A stretch of DNA of 64,000 nt from Actinomucor elegans (Eukaryota; Mucoromycota; Mucoromycetes; Mucorales; Mucoraceae), in assembly GCA_026027325.1 (NCBI GenBank), contig JAMSLZ010000017.1, positions 124,001 through 188,000 of the forward strand. The letters are read 5' to 3'. The notes under the pieces were generated by a model. That model made no database searches, was not told where the DNA came from, and saw only the letters and a list, made by a program, of their open reading frames with translations. A program made the translations under genes and the position numbers. Within the stretch, counting starts at the first letter, position 1. The number at the start of each line of letters is the position of its first letter. Shown one piece after another: positions 36,374 through 47,105 of the stretch.

Positions 36374-38272
36374 ATGAGTTCTCAAATATGTTTATGGAAT
36401 AATCTAGCCCCCGAGATTCTGGATAACGTATTTGAACATCTTCAAGCAATAGCTACATTACAGAATCGAAGCGTTTTTAAACAGTGCCGATTAGTCTGCA
36501 AAAGTTGGGATGAGTTGGCTCGAAAGCACATGTTTCAACAAGTTTGCTTTCAATCTGCAATTCAGTTACAACAGTTTAATCAACAACTTGAATCATCTAT
36601 GACGAGTATTGGAAAGTACGTAAAAACTGTGCATTTGGATAATAGGAATGCAGGGTTGGAATCAAGGCGTTTTGGACTGGTCGAACCTACGATTGGATCG
36701 AACTTGCTGGAGGGCTTTGAACGGATGCTGACATTGTGCCCAAATATCACTGAAATATATGTTCCTGGCTGGTATGCAGGATACGTTAATCAAGTAATAT
36801 TAGATGCGCACAACAAAGACTTCTGCAGTTATCTTGAAAGTATACCTGAAAAAGGCTATATTGATTCTGGGGGAAATATCCAAAAGTGTCAAGAACTTGA
36901 TCATAAATTTCACCAAGACTATCTAGAACTCACTTATAAGCTTCGCAAGACACTAAGAGTCCTTCATCTGCTACGGAACAACAATGAATCTGACGAGACA
37001 TTGTTGGCTCAACTGAAGCAATACCCGAGATTATACAATCTAACTGTCACTTTAACGCAACCTGATACTCTAAATTGCATTAAAAAGTATCTTGATTACT
37101 GTCCGGAACTAAAGAACTTGAAAATAATAGGAAAAGAGGAATTCCGTACTTCATATTGGACTCAAAAAGAATTTAGTGCTTGCCCAAATATCAAGTCTGG
37201 TTATTTCACTGGTATGCCACCGACAGAGAAGCTGCTCGAGTTTGTCATGAATACATTTGTAAATCTAGATAAGCTCTATCTAAAAACCTACAAACGTCGC
37301 CAAGAACCAATCAACATGAAGATTGATTTTCTGGAATATGCTTTAAGCAGAAAAGAAACTTTTGTGTCTCCAATAGCCATCAATAACATAGCAGATGTTT
37401 TAACAAGTTACTTTCAAACAAGCAACAACCTTGATCAAATATTTGAAATCGGATATACTTGGGACTTGGATCGTATTCCAAAGATGTATTTGAATGATTA
37501 CAAATTCGAGTGGAAACTGTGTACACCGCCACCAAAAAAAAGGATTATGGTCAACTCTCTCTTGTACGTTGGCAACGGATTGCCACCGTTTTTAAAGATA
37601 ATACAAGACATTGGCGCACGATTGAAGTACTTTTTACTTGGAACAGATGTACACAATTTCCGTCAAGATGTTGAGCAATACCCTGGTCAATATCTAGACT
37701 ACATCTTCAAATATTGCACTTCTTTGACTACATTTCTATGTAGACATTTTATACTACCTGTCCACTGCAATGAAGAAGAGATGGTCATCAACACGTCTAT
37801 ATCATCACTTCAGCTTCAAGGCTGTACTCTTTCCCCAAGAGCTCTTCCTGTTCTATCAATGCGGCTGCCCAATTTGAAACATCTGCTTTTAACGAACATA
37901 ACTTTGTGCGATCTTGGAGAAAATAACTTAAAGAACACGCTTAATTATACATTAGAAATGCCAAACTCAACTTTGAATTCTTTGGAATTTGAACGAGATC
38001 TTTCAAAAGTGAAAGATATCTATATAAAAGTAGTAAGACCAAGCAAGACACTATTTTATGTATACGATCTTTATAGCACCAAGATCACTTCATCCACAGA
38101 TAACGAATTCAACCTATCATGGGAAAAGAACGAAAGCAGCTTGTCTTTTCATATTCAGTGTTTAAATATTCAATCATTCCGAATCAGTCTCTCTTCAGGA
38201 TATATTGATGAAATGTTAGTAGTCGAATTTTCTCTTGGTGATGACTGCCATCACCCTCACTTTTTCTCATAA
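36374..38272 (+). CDS. F-box protein with leucine-rich-repeat-like body
   Basis: A single exon of 632 residues. The N-terminus (WNNLAPEILDNVFEHLQAIA, then QCRLVCKSWDELARKHMF) is an F-box. The rest alternates short Leu/Ile-rich strands and helices (VKTVHLDN, LRVLHLLRNN, LKNLKIIG, LDKLYLKTY, TSISSLQLQGC, LPNLKHLLLTN), suggesting degenerate leucine-rich repeats. Such proteins recruit substrates to SCF ubiquitin ligases through Skp1. Mucorales carry large, fast-changing families of this type, so the substrate cannot be guessed. It is intronless, unlike most neighbours, which fits an expanded family. Confidence 0.75.
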   Translation: MSSQICLWNNLAPEILDNVFEHLQAIATLQNRSVFKQCRLVCKSWDELARKHMFQQVCFQSAIQLQQFNQQLESSMTSIGKYVKTVHLDNRNAGLESRRFGLVEPTIGSNLLEGFERMLTLCPNITEIYVPGWYAGYVNQVILDAHNKDFCSYLESIPEKGYIDSGGNIQKCQELDHKFHQDYLELTYKLRKTLRVLHLLRNNNESDETLLAQLKQYPRLYNLTVTLTQPDTLNCIKKYLDYCPELKNLKIIGKEEFRTSYWTQKEFSACPNIKSGYFTGMPPTEKLLEFVMNTFVNLDKLYLKTYKRRQEPINMKIDFLEYALSRKETFVSPIAINNIADVLTSYFQTSNNLDQIFEIGYTWDLDRIPKMYLNDYKFEWKLCTPPPKKRIMVNSLLYVGNGLPPFLKIIQDIGARLKYFLLGTDVHNFRQDVEQYPGQYLDYIFKYCTSLTTFLCRHFILPVHCNEEEMVINTSISSLQLQGCTLSPRALPVLSMRLPNLKHLLLTNITLCDLGENNLKNTLNYTLEMPNSTLNSLEFERDLSKVKDIYIKVVRPSKTLFYVYDLYSTKITSSTDNEFNLSWEKNESSLSFHIQCLNIQSFRISLSSGYIDEMLVVEFSLGDDCHHPHFFS

Positions 38273-39646
38273 TAATAAAGCTGAAAAAAAAAAGAATCTA
38301 ATATCCTTAACAAACATATGTTTTTTTATGTTTGAATGCTGTGAGGTCTGAATTCAATGATGTGATCCAGTTTGTCTTTTTCAAATAACATTCAATAGAA
38401 CAATATACAACCATTTGATTAATGAGTGCTATACATGAATGAATGTTCAGGGATCCAGTTGAGATTTTTGAAGCTGCATGATAGATCAATATGCACCACC
38501 TACTTGGTGCGACATCAGATGAGATAGCTTGGGTTGAATAAGTTGTACATCAATTTCTAGACTAATTTTAGTTAAATTCTGGCACACAGAATTTGAAATC
38601 GTAATCTAAAAGACGATGGATACACTTGTAAGGTTTAGTATTCTTGATAGATTTTTATAAAAGATCTGATATCTTTCCAATGATACTACATCAGAGTATG
38701 CATAATACATGCTGGCAGCTGTATAGAAATAGTATGTTGAAAATAGCATGTTAGCTTTTATATTTTGCTCGAAACTTACAGCCATGCCTTTGTTTGTTAT
38801 TGAAATATAATCTAAATTTTAAAAATTTCTGTTAAGAATATACCATGGACTTTATTTTTAACTGCCGGCGACGGATGATATCAAAATATGTTTTCCTATT
38901 ATGCAGAAATATCATGTAAAATATATCTACCTCAGCGACAATCACTAGAATATAAAATAGCAGAATGTTTTTACTAATAGATACCATCAAAAAGAATGTA
39001 TTAGATACGTCAGGGAACCATCAATTAGGCATTGTTTTTCAAGTCGATTACCCCGTTTATGTGTCATCTATCTGATGAAATGCTTCTTGCAGTAACAATT
39101 TATAAGGCTTGTAAAATATTCGTCAAGTTCATCAGATGGAGATGAAAGTTCATGAGAGAAGTTAGATGGTGCATATACGTTACGGAGTATGCTGACAATT
39201 ATTACCATGTGCATATACTTCAATGAACTAATCCTAGACTATAGGTACTTCTGGTATTGATTTTAGGATTCCCAAGGATTTACCGGGAAGGTATCCTCTA
39301 ACGGTGTCCATAAAGGTTAGATATGATAACATTGACTCGAGAGCTTAGCAATCACTTGAAATGAAATGACTTGGCGGAGCATATAGTATAATGTTGATTA
39401 CTCGAAACTATTTTGATAGTTAATGAATATGAGTTATTTTTGAGCACATTTCATCATTCGGTCGTTATTGTGAGAGAATCTCGGAGGCAGAAAAGCTTAA
39501 AAAATGATCCAAAGAGAACTAATATTCCCAAAGGCAGGGAAATTCACTGCACCAGCTAAAGATAGCATGATATCCAAGGCCTAAATACTACTTTTGTTTA
39601 TTAGTCCACCACCTCTTTTTTTTTCCTTTTACACTCTCAATACAGT
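38273..39646. other. Intergenic spacer, about 1.4 kb
   Basis: No gene supported. A weak repeat-like match may lie near 38495-38560 (TTGGTGCGACATCAGATGAG and following). The region is otherwise plain AT-rich sequence. Confidence 0.5.
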
Positions 39647-40573
39647 ATGGTACCTATTCCTAGAAACATAGTTGACGCCCATGTACACTTTTGGCACCCA
39701 GATAGAGTATGTGTTCCATGGGTCAAGAATAGTCCATTTGATCAACGGAAAGATGCGACAGAATACCAACAACAGTTTAAAAATACGTATATCCAAGCAG
39801 CCGTTTATGTAGAAACCAATGTTGATAGTCACTATGGATTGGTAGAAGCAGATTGGATTTCAAAATATGCTGAACAACTTGAACCAAATGACGTGTTTGG
39901 AGGTATTGGTGGAATCGTGGCCTTTGCACCTGTTCATCAAGGCGACGTGGTTAAAGGTTACCTACAGACGTTAATGCGTATTACCAAAAGGCTCAGAGGT
40001 GTTCGATACCTAATTCAGGACCCAACACAAGATCCCAACCGGATTCTCCAACCAGATTTCGTCCGAGGTATACAATGCCTAGAATCTTTTGGGCTGAGTT
40101 TTGATATTGTTATCAACTGTAATGATGCGCCTGAACAGTTTCCTCCTTTGCAGCAATTGGTCACACAGTGTCCTCGTGTTCAATTTGTGTTGGGACACAT
40201 GGGAAAGCCGCCTTGCGATAGTAAGCCAGGGCAAGAACCTTTTGAATTTTGGAGAAGTCAAATAGAAAAATTGGCTAGTAATCAAAACGTTTCATGCAAG
40301 GTATCTGGGTTACTTACTGAGCTAAAAGAAGATTATGACGCCGATGCCGATGTGGTACTGCAGCTGAAACCTTTTGTAGAAGTAGTTAGGGATACCTTTG
40401 GAGTCGATCGAATCATGTTTGGTGGAGATTGGCCAATGCATCAGATGGCTAAAGTGCAATGTAACTGGATAGACATTATCTGTGAAATAACCAAAGATTG
40501 GTCAGAGGATGATAAGGTCAAGCTGTTTGTAACAAATGCTACTCGTATCTACAGGTTAAAGCATTCAAAGTAA
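39647..40573 (+). CDS. Amidohydrolase-2 family TIM-barrel hydrolase
   Basis: A single exon of 308 residues. It starts MVPIPRNIVDAHVHFWHPDR: the HxH-like DAHVHFW motif opens the barrel and would bind a metal. Later motifs are FVLGHMGKPP (third metal/acid His), VSCKVSGLL and DRIMFGGDWPMH with the catalytic Asp. These are the marks of the COG3618 group, which includes L-fuconolactonase and 2-pyrone-4,6-dicarboxylate lactonase. A sugar-lactone or related lactone is therefore the likely substrate, but the exact one cannot be read. The protein is cytosolic with no signal peptide. The start codon follows a T-rich stretch and agrees with the family's usual beginning. Confidence 0.85.
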   Translation: MVPIPRNIVDAHVHFWHPDRVCVPWVKNSPFDQRKDATEYQQQFKNTYIQAAVYVETNVDSHYGLVEADWISKYAEQLEPNDVFGGIGGIVAFAPVHQGDVVKGYLQTLMRITKRLRGVRYLIQDPTQDPNRILQPDFVRGIQCLESFGLSFDIVINCNDAPEQFPPLQQLVTQCPRVQFVLGHMGKPPCDSKPGQEPFEFWRSQIEKLASNQNVSCKVSGLLTELKEDYDADADVVLQLKPFVEVVRDTFGVDRIMFGGDWPMHQMAKVQCNWIDIICEITKDWSEDDKVKLFVTNATRIYRLKHSK

Positions 40574-40695
40574 ATGTCCGACTTTGCCTGTCTCGTCTAT
40601 GTTGGCCAATATCCATATAAATACGTAAACATGATCTTATCCTTTTCTTTCTTGATCCTGACACTTTTTTTTACCCCAATTCATTAAATACTTAC

Positions 40696-41335
40696 ATGTC
40701 TCATTTTGTATCAAACTTACTTCAACCGTCATCCTATCATGATGAAAAGAAGGTATTTTTTTTATAATAAATGATTCAATTGAGTTCCTTATTGATCATA
40801 ATCCTTTAAAAGCATCCCACAGAACTACCTCCAACCCCATCATCTTCAGCTATATCCTTTTTAGTGAACGATCAAAAAGAAAATGAATCGATAGGTAACA
40901 CAAATGATAACATACTGCGGGGGTAACACGCCTTCTAACTGGTTTATTAGATGACGAGAAAATGCCATCAAATAGAAGTCTAGACATAGCCTCTCGTCAA
41001 ACAATGTATACAAGCTATGGGTCGCTTTCTTCCACAGGTAAGTATTTATACGGGCGAAATAAAACGTACTAAACATTTATTTAGAATTACCTGCATCTTC
41101 AAATAGCACAATTAGCCCCAATGATGATGATGAAGGACTCTACTTGTTATGGACACATCAATTGTTAAGAGAAAGAGGTTATCAGCCTTCTTCTTGCAAG
41201 TTGGAAGATGAAGACAGCTATAGTATTGATAGCAGTATCACAGATGTGTCCACCCCGAGTCATCCAACACCAAACACAAGAAAGAAAGAGCCTTCATTCA
41301 TATCCTCTTGGCTCTCTTGTTTTCCAATGTGCTAA
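40696..41335 (+). CDS. Small Ser-rich protein with Cys-containing C-terminus
   Basis: Four exons (40696-40752, 40813-40894, 40951-41037, 41085-41335) encode 158 residues. It begins MSHFVSNLLQPSSYHDEKK, is rich in Ser, Thr, Pro and acidic residues, and is probably mostly disordered. The only ordered part is GLYLLWTHQLLRERGYQPSS. The end reads FISSWLSCFPMC, a hydrophobic stretch with two Cys that could be lipid-modified; this is inference. I do not recognise the family. The model is supported by four exons joining in phase and by a tight 120-bp gap after the amidohydrolase. Confidence 0.6.
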
Positions 41336-44058
41336 TTGGCCTTCTATATCACTATATTACCTACTAGACTACTACCACTAGGATTTCCCTACTTACCATA
41401 TCCGTTCTATATAATAATAAAATGCAAACACAACAGGCTTGCTTGCTTACTTATGTACTCAGCTGATGCTAACCAGCTTTTGGTGGCGACACCTGACAAG
41501 TTAAAGATACGTAAAACACTTGAGTATAATACTGCGCAGATTGATAACAGTATTTATGATTTCTGAGAGCGAAAAAAAAAAATCATCATCAGCGATCTGT
41601 TGTACCAATATTATCAATAAATGATACACCCGAGAGCGATCTTTCCTTTAGGGCTGACATAATGCAAATGTCAAATATCAAACCATTTAATGATTTGCCG
41701 CATATGGCACATGAAACGTCCAAGATCGACAGTTTGTATCATATTACATATCATTCATTAAAAGTGTTCACTGTCTACTGTCTAATTTATTAGGATGATT
41801 CTGTGTTAATCAAAATATAATTACGACATAGATACCTTTGAAACGTTTTGAGTTGATAATCTAAGCTATATACTTAAGTAAACATCTGCTTTAGTACAAG
41901 AGAACGAATTGAGCTATGTATGTTCAATACTTGACTGTGCACATAAATTATTGTTATTCTAGTCATTGGGCGTACACACACATAATCGTTTGTATTATTC
42001 AATGCATTAACTAGCATAAGTAAATATGAGACACTTTATGTATTACATAAACTGTTTGAGTTTTATTAGTTTCTATGATAGGTTCATATAAGCTTTCTAA
42101 TATAATCAGCATAGTCCATGTTCTCAAAACAGGCTTCGTATTGAGTGGTTCCAATGATATAGGTTGTTCTTCAAATACATCCTTGTAAGAAATTTTTTGG
42201 TACTTATTATTTCTATAGTGCATGCCTTTTAAGATGCAGCGCAGGCAAAGGAGCAGAGTAAAACGAGCAAAATGGAATCAGTGATCCTCGATTAACAACT
42301 TCATCTGTAGATGCCCTAATAAAGTAAGCTTGTATCATATTATGGTTCTTCTTTAGTATCTATTGGGTTATTATTATTCTTGAGTAGGTGATATCATGGA
42401 CAGCTACATAATACGAAGGAATTAGGTATACGACTTATTTTTATTGGTTTACGACAATTACATTGTTCACCTTTTAGATTGGCGAGTTTAAAATTTCCAA
42501 CTATCAGTATCTACGAAGTATTTCATATAAAAAATGAGCTGTTGAATCTATTAAAACCTAGCTTCAGTTTTAGTATAATTAATGAACTATTTTTGTTGAT
42601 AAGAAAACGTGGATTAGAATAATTTCATATGACCTAGACCTATAGACTTACAGACGTTATCCATAGCCTAGGCCAATTGAAGCATTTGGCAAGTAAGCCA
42701 TACTTGGAATGAATTGGGGATATCTGATTCTTATGAATGAGTAATGCAGAAAGCCAAAGACGTCTTCACAAAAATAAACAGTGTTCGTGGCCAAAAGAAT
42801 CGTCAACTAAGACTTATTTGGAACGTTTTTTCTTAGAGAAATCAGCGCATATTCATGTTCAAAATCGTTAATCTAATTAGGCCACTCTTGCAAAGTAAAT
42901 GAGTCTTTTAACACTAGAGCATGGAATATAAAAATCAGGGAATGTTTGAGCAAAAGATATTGGTATTAAGAAAAAAAAAGGGAAGCTTTGGAATGTCGAC
43001 ACATCCAATCTAATATTTTATTTTTTGGTTCAGTGTTAAAAGCAAAAAGTTCATACCAGTAAATTGAGTATCGATTTTTATAATTCTGACATTTTTTTTT
43101 GCATTTTGACTTCTTTCAATTCTATTTCAGTAGTTTATAATATCTTCTTTTTGAGCGTATTGAACTGTAGCATTGTAATAGTTTAACCTCAGGGGCAGTT
43201 TTTGGCTTAGAACCTCGCTTAACCTATCCGAGACTCAATTTTAAAGTAGAGCACATTTAAAATGGGTTTCAGTATTTACTATAAGTCTAATTTTCCTGTA
43301 GTATGATTAGTATATCGCACATTTCAACACATGCTTTAGTGATTAGCCATAAATAACACACATTATTATTATGCTTATTTTTAATAATCTATAGATCGCT
43401 TAGCCTGTCTCAATCAATTATATCACATATGTTTAGTATAGCTGTATAACATAAGCTACTGCTTCTGTTATGAACGTTTATCAAAGAGTTATTGAACTTG
43501 AGAGTTTCGTAAGTTTACATGCTAAACTATTAAGAAATGAAACGTTAGGGAATAGTGCTAAGCCGAAGGTAGTGCTGTATTTTATTACAACTGCAGGCTA
43601 ACTACCTTATACCATATAATTTAATTTTGAATGACATGGCCGAGATCTTGCTGTAATATAGTAGGTTTAAGATATCATTTAACTAATATTATATTTTTAT
43701 ATATAGAATAACAAGTTTAATATGCACAGGCATGCCAAACGCAGTTTGTCTCAATTTTAGCCGAAGTATATAATAGGTTTTTGGAAGTAGGCACTGAAAT
43801 TAGGGATTAATAAGAACGCTAGAGATTAGAAAGTGACTGTGTTTCCTATTATCAAAACGAAACATGTCCCATAGTAATATGAATCTTAGCCATAGGAAAA
43901 GCATATAACATCCCATATGATAAGCATGTCATCTGATTCATATAAAAGTGTATCATCAGATTTATAGAAAAACATCCATCTTGGTTTAAAATAAAAACAT
44001 AAAATGCATCTATAGTATAAAACAAAAACTTTGATCTTAGGAAATATGAAGGGAATGC

Positions 44059-44107
44059 AAACCCTCTCCACGCCTGGAGGCTTGTGGCAGTACCAGTCGG
44101 AGGGTTT
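44059..44107. other. GC-rich foldable island, possible structured RNA
   Basis: AAACCCTC (44059-44066) pairs with GAGGGTTT (44100-44107). Inside, CCACGCC (44068-44074) pairs with GGC..GTGG (44079-44087) around a TGGA loop. Nested pairing of this quality and GC content stands out in a very AT-rich spacer. The sequence is not a known RNA that I can name, and the direction of transcription is unknown. Confidence 0.35.
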
Positions 44108-44194
44108 CCTGTAGGATGGAGGTTGAACGAGTATAGCGAGAATAAGTGGGTTAGTATAATTTAAGATAAAAATACATATTTCTGTAGATTTTGC

Positions 44195-44420
44195 GATCGA
44201 TCCCGGCTTAATGTCACATTTGATCGTGACATGTTCAGGAGATACAGTCGCATGTATTAGATCCTTTATTTAACTGAAACATAACGGGTACGTTATGCTC
44301 AATAATTTTGCTTCGAATTATATACATTTCATGTAAATTAAACGTATTGTCTAGATCCCTTTACCGATCTCAGTTAAAATCCTACATGGATCAATTTCTA
44401 CATACTTGGGATGAACTACA
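44195..44420 (+). repeat. Degenerate repeat, two units about 167 bp apart
   Basis: Cores begin at about 44200 (CCGGCTTAATGTCACATTTG) and 44365 (CGATCTCAGTTAAAATCCTA). The second halves are weakly kept. Confidence 0.5.
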
Positions 44421-44733
44421 CCCATTATATAGAAACTGTTAAACAGCAAATTTCGGTATACCGGATTTGGTTCCTTATTATTTTGGGTTACATATGAAGT
44501 ACTTGTGTCAGTTTGAGTTCCTGTGCCAATATTAAACCATGTTTTGTATGCAAACTAACATATATTAGCTTGAAATGAAAAGATGGTAATTTCTGTCACA
44601 TATATTGCTAGATATGAAATATTCAACTTCCCGCATCATTTAGTAAAGAGTGTAATTTTTATCTATAGACTGGTGCCATACTTTTTATTTCATATATAAA
44701 CTCAAAAATAGGCAAACAGATGTTGCAAAACAC

Positions 44734-45457
44734 TTAGTAGAAGAAACCGAGGATCTTACCACCAGCGTGCTTAGCACGAGCCTCTTCGTGATCCATGATA
44801 CCAGCAGAGGTGGTTAAGATAAGGTAACCGAATTGACGGGCAGGCAACAAGTTAGCGGTCCACTTTTCGAGTTCACCGAGCTTGATGTTGAAACGGGGAG
44901 AGATAACACCACACTTGTTAAGACGACCGTTGAGTTGGATAACGATCTTACCGGAACGATGGTCATCGATTTCCTCGAACTCACCAATGTAACCTAATGA
45001 GTAAAAAAAAAAAAAAAAAGTTTAGTTCAATCGTAAAAAATTAGAATTGAAAAAAATAGAAATAGAGCGAGAAAGAAAAATGTGTCTGTTCTATAAACAA
45101 TACTCAACACGGTATATCAGTTGAGCAAGTGTAAGAGAATGAAGTTATTCTTCCGTCAGATTTAAAGGCTAAAGTTTGTAGAGTTTCTTTGCAGAAGCAA
45201 ACTTTAACTAGTTATACTGCGGTGAAAATCGCGAGATCTCATTAAAGATCCCGTTCAATTGTTGAGATTTTCGAAATCTCGATGATGCTCGTCTCTATTT
45301 CTATATTTTATATGGATCACTTACCGTGCTTTTGCATGACGGACAAGAACTTGATGATAACCTTGGAAGAAGGACGGATCAAGACTTGTCTCTTACCACG
45401 CTTTTCAGCGTTGTTGATGTTGTTCAAACAATCGTTCAAGACGGAAACTCTGACCAT
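44734..45457 (-). CDS. RPS22: 40S ribosomal protein uS8 (RPS22/S15A)
   Basis: Exons 45457-45325 and 44993-44734 (minus) give 130 residues, the exact family length. The protein reads [38 protein letters not shown], then [33 protein letters not shown], and [16 protein letters not shown] at the end before GGKILGFFY. It is a core protein of the small subunit, binding 18S rRNA helix regions near the central domain. The intron (44994-45324) is 331 nt, several times longer than others in the window, and splits the Gly codon of KHG. Long introns in ribosomal-protein genes often carry regulatory or small-RNA sequence; none could be identified here. Confidence 0.97.
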
Positions 45458-46842
45458 GTTAGATAATGCACAAAAAAATCTGGAATTGAGGATTGGTTGA
45501 GTATACTGGAATTAAGGGCTGCCAGTCATCATCAACACTGTTTGTTTAATAGCAAACATAGCAATTGAATGGATGGATGGATTGACAGATGGATGTTTAG
45601 ATTTTTACCTGTTGCGAAGAAGAGGGAGATCTACTACTGTGCGACAAATAGAAATAAAGTTATAGAACCTGTCAAAATTTCCTTGAAGTATAAGCCACAA
45701 AACCTTCCGGAACTAATTACAGGATTTGACAGTCAATCCTCGAGCAAATAACTCACCTTTTTCTCGAGGCTGAAAGTTCCGGCTTCAGCTTTACGGTTTT
45801 ATCATGATTAGAAAAAATATCACAATACACAAAATATATAAACTAAAATAATAAATCAGTTAGAAAAGCACAGCAACTATGCCAATTCAAGAAAGAATCT
45901 AGCTATAATACATCTTTTGGTCGATGGTTGTTGAGAACACGCAACTTTTTTTATTTTTTGTTTCTTAAAACTCTTCCTTATGTAGTACAGGTATCTTCAC
46001 GGATCGAATCCAAAAATAAGCTCTTATCCAGGGCGTACAGATAGAGCAATCTGGGTAGTTACATAAGCAGTAACAAATGCTGATATCTCAAAGAAAGCGC
46101 ATCTCTTTGATAGCAAGGACTTTTTAACTGGTATATAAGCAGATATGAGAACGAAAATAATTTTGATTGATAATTGTATTGACTTAATTGACATATTAAT
46201 ACTAGTTTGCCATATGCAGACCATATTCAAAAAAAAAATTTGTTTAATATTTGCACTATATATCTTACCTATACACTCGAATACACCTCTAGATATTTGT
46301 TTTTTTTTGTTTTTGTTTTTACTTTTCTATTTTGTTGGGTGGAAATCTAGAATAATGGTCAATAACTTTTAACCGCAGAACTCCGTTCGGTTTCTGCAGG
46401 ATTCTAATGTTCACTCCGCCTCCCGTTAGCCTCCACAGTTTCCTTGGTAATTACCAATTATAGACCTTTTTCATAGAAAACAAGCTAACTTCTAGCATTA
46501 AATCTAAGTGATCATGACGAAACCATTGGATCAGGTAAAATAGTGCCAATTAAATGCCCTTCCTCAATTCTCAAACATTAGTACTTTCTTCTTACAGATC
46601 GTTAAATATAGTAAATAGAAATAGTTTTTATTTTATTTTTTCTTTATCGAACTTTTTAGGTGGATCTACTGTTTCGAAGCTCGTGCATTTGAATAATATT
46701 AAAGCACAGAAAGTACAAGATCATCCTTCATAATCGACAAAAGGTATAGGCGACATACGTTATTGGTAAGAAATGAAGTGACGAGCCATCCGACAAATTA
46801 TCTTCTGAGTTGTAATAGATCGAAGTTTCTGCAATTGAAGCC

Positions 46843-46872
46843 TGGCCCACCCGTTGGATAAACGCTGGGCCG
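46843..46872. promoter_or_regulatory. Inverted GGCCCA/TGGGCC half-sites upstream of MFS gene
   Basis: GGCCCA and TGGGCC face each other about 17 nt apart in a GC-rich patch roughly 65 bp before the TATA box. This could be a dimeric transcription-factor site. No factor can be named. Confidence 0.3.
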
Positions 46873-46936
46873 GTGGATCTGATGGATCAGCTTCGATGAT
46901 TTTCTGAGACGCGCCTAAACGATGTTCTTTCGTATC

Positions 46937-46946
46937 TATATAAATA
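46937..46946 (+). promoter_or_regulatory. TATA box of the MFS gene
   Basis: TATATAAATA 160 bp upstream of the start codon at 47106, followed by a typical C/T- and A-rich leader. Confidence 0.6.
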
Positions 46947-47105
46947 GGTGTGATCTCCACAATTTATACGTCTTTATTATAACATTATCGTTTTATATTT
47001 CAATTAATATCTATTGAGGAAACTACACATCTACTTTCCTTTGGATTAATCATATACACATTACACTTACTCTAATTCATTAATATTTATAATTCTTTGC
47101 CTGCT

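Larger units (their letters stand above)
41336..44733. other. Long intergenic spacer, about 3.4 kb
   Basis: No gene is supported. A minus-strand open frame at 42010-42223 has some protein-like wording (DVFEEQPISLEPLNTKP) but nothing joins it. The gap contains a GC-rich foldable island at 44059-44107 and two repeat units at about 44195-44420, close behind the uS8 3' end. Confidence 0.55.
45458..47105. other. Divergent intergenic spacer, about 1.65 kb
   Basis: Upstream regions of uS8 (-) and the MFS gene (+). Close to uS8 the minus strand has a CAG followed by a T-rich run before the ATG, which may be a leader intron acceptor. Near the MFS gene there is a GC-rich patch with inverted half-sites and a TATA box, listed separately. 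Confidence 0.6.

Noticed and set aside
42010..42223. Minus-strand 70-codon frame with protein-like wording
   Set aside because: Isolated; no splice partners, no known motif.
44059..44135. Possible 5S rRNA or U4 snRNA similarity
   Set aside because: Only short words agree (GGCAGTACC and similar). The domains and ends of either RNA are missing, so it is kept as an unnamed foldable island.
46760..46960. Minus-strand frame upstream of the MFS gene
   Set aside because: It overlaps a clear promoter region with a TATA box and has no recognisable protein features.
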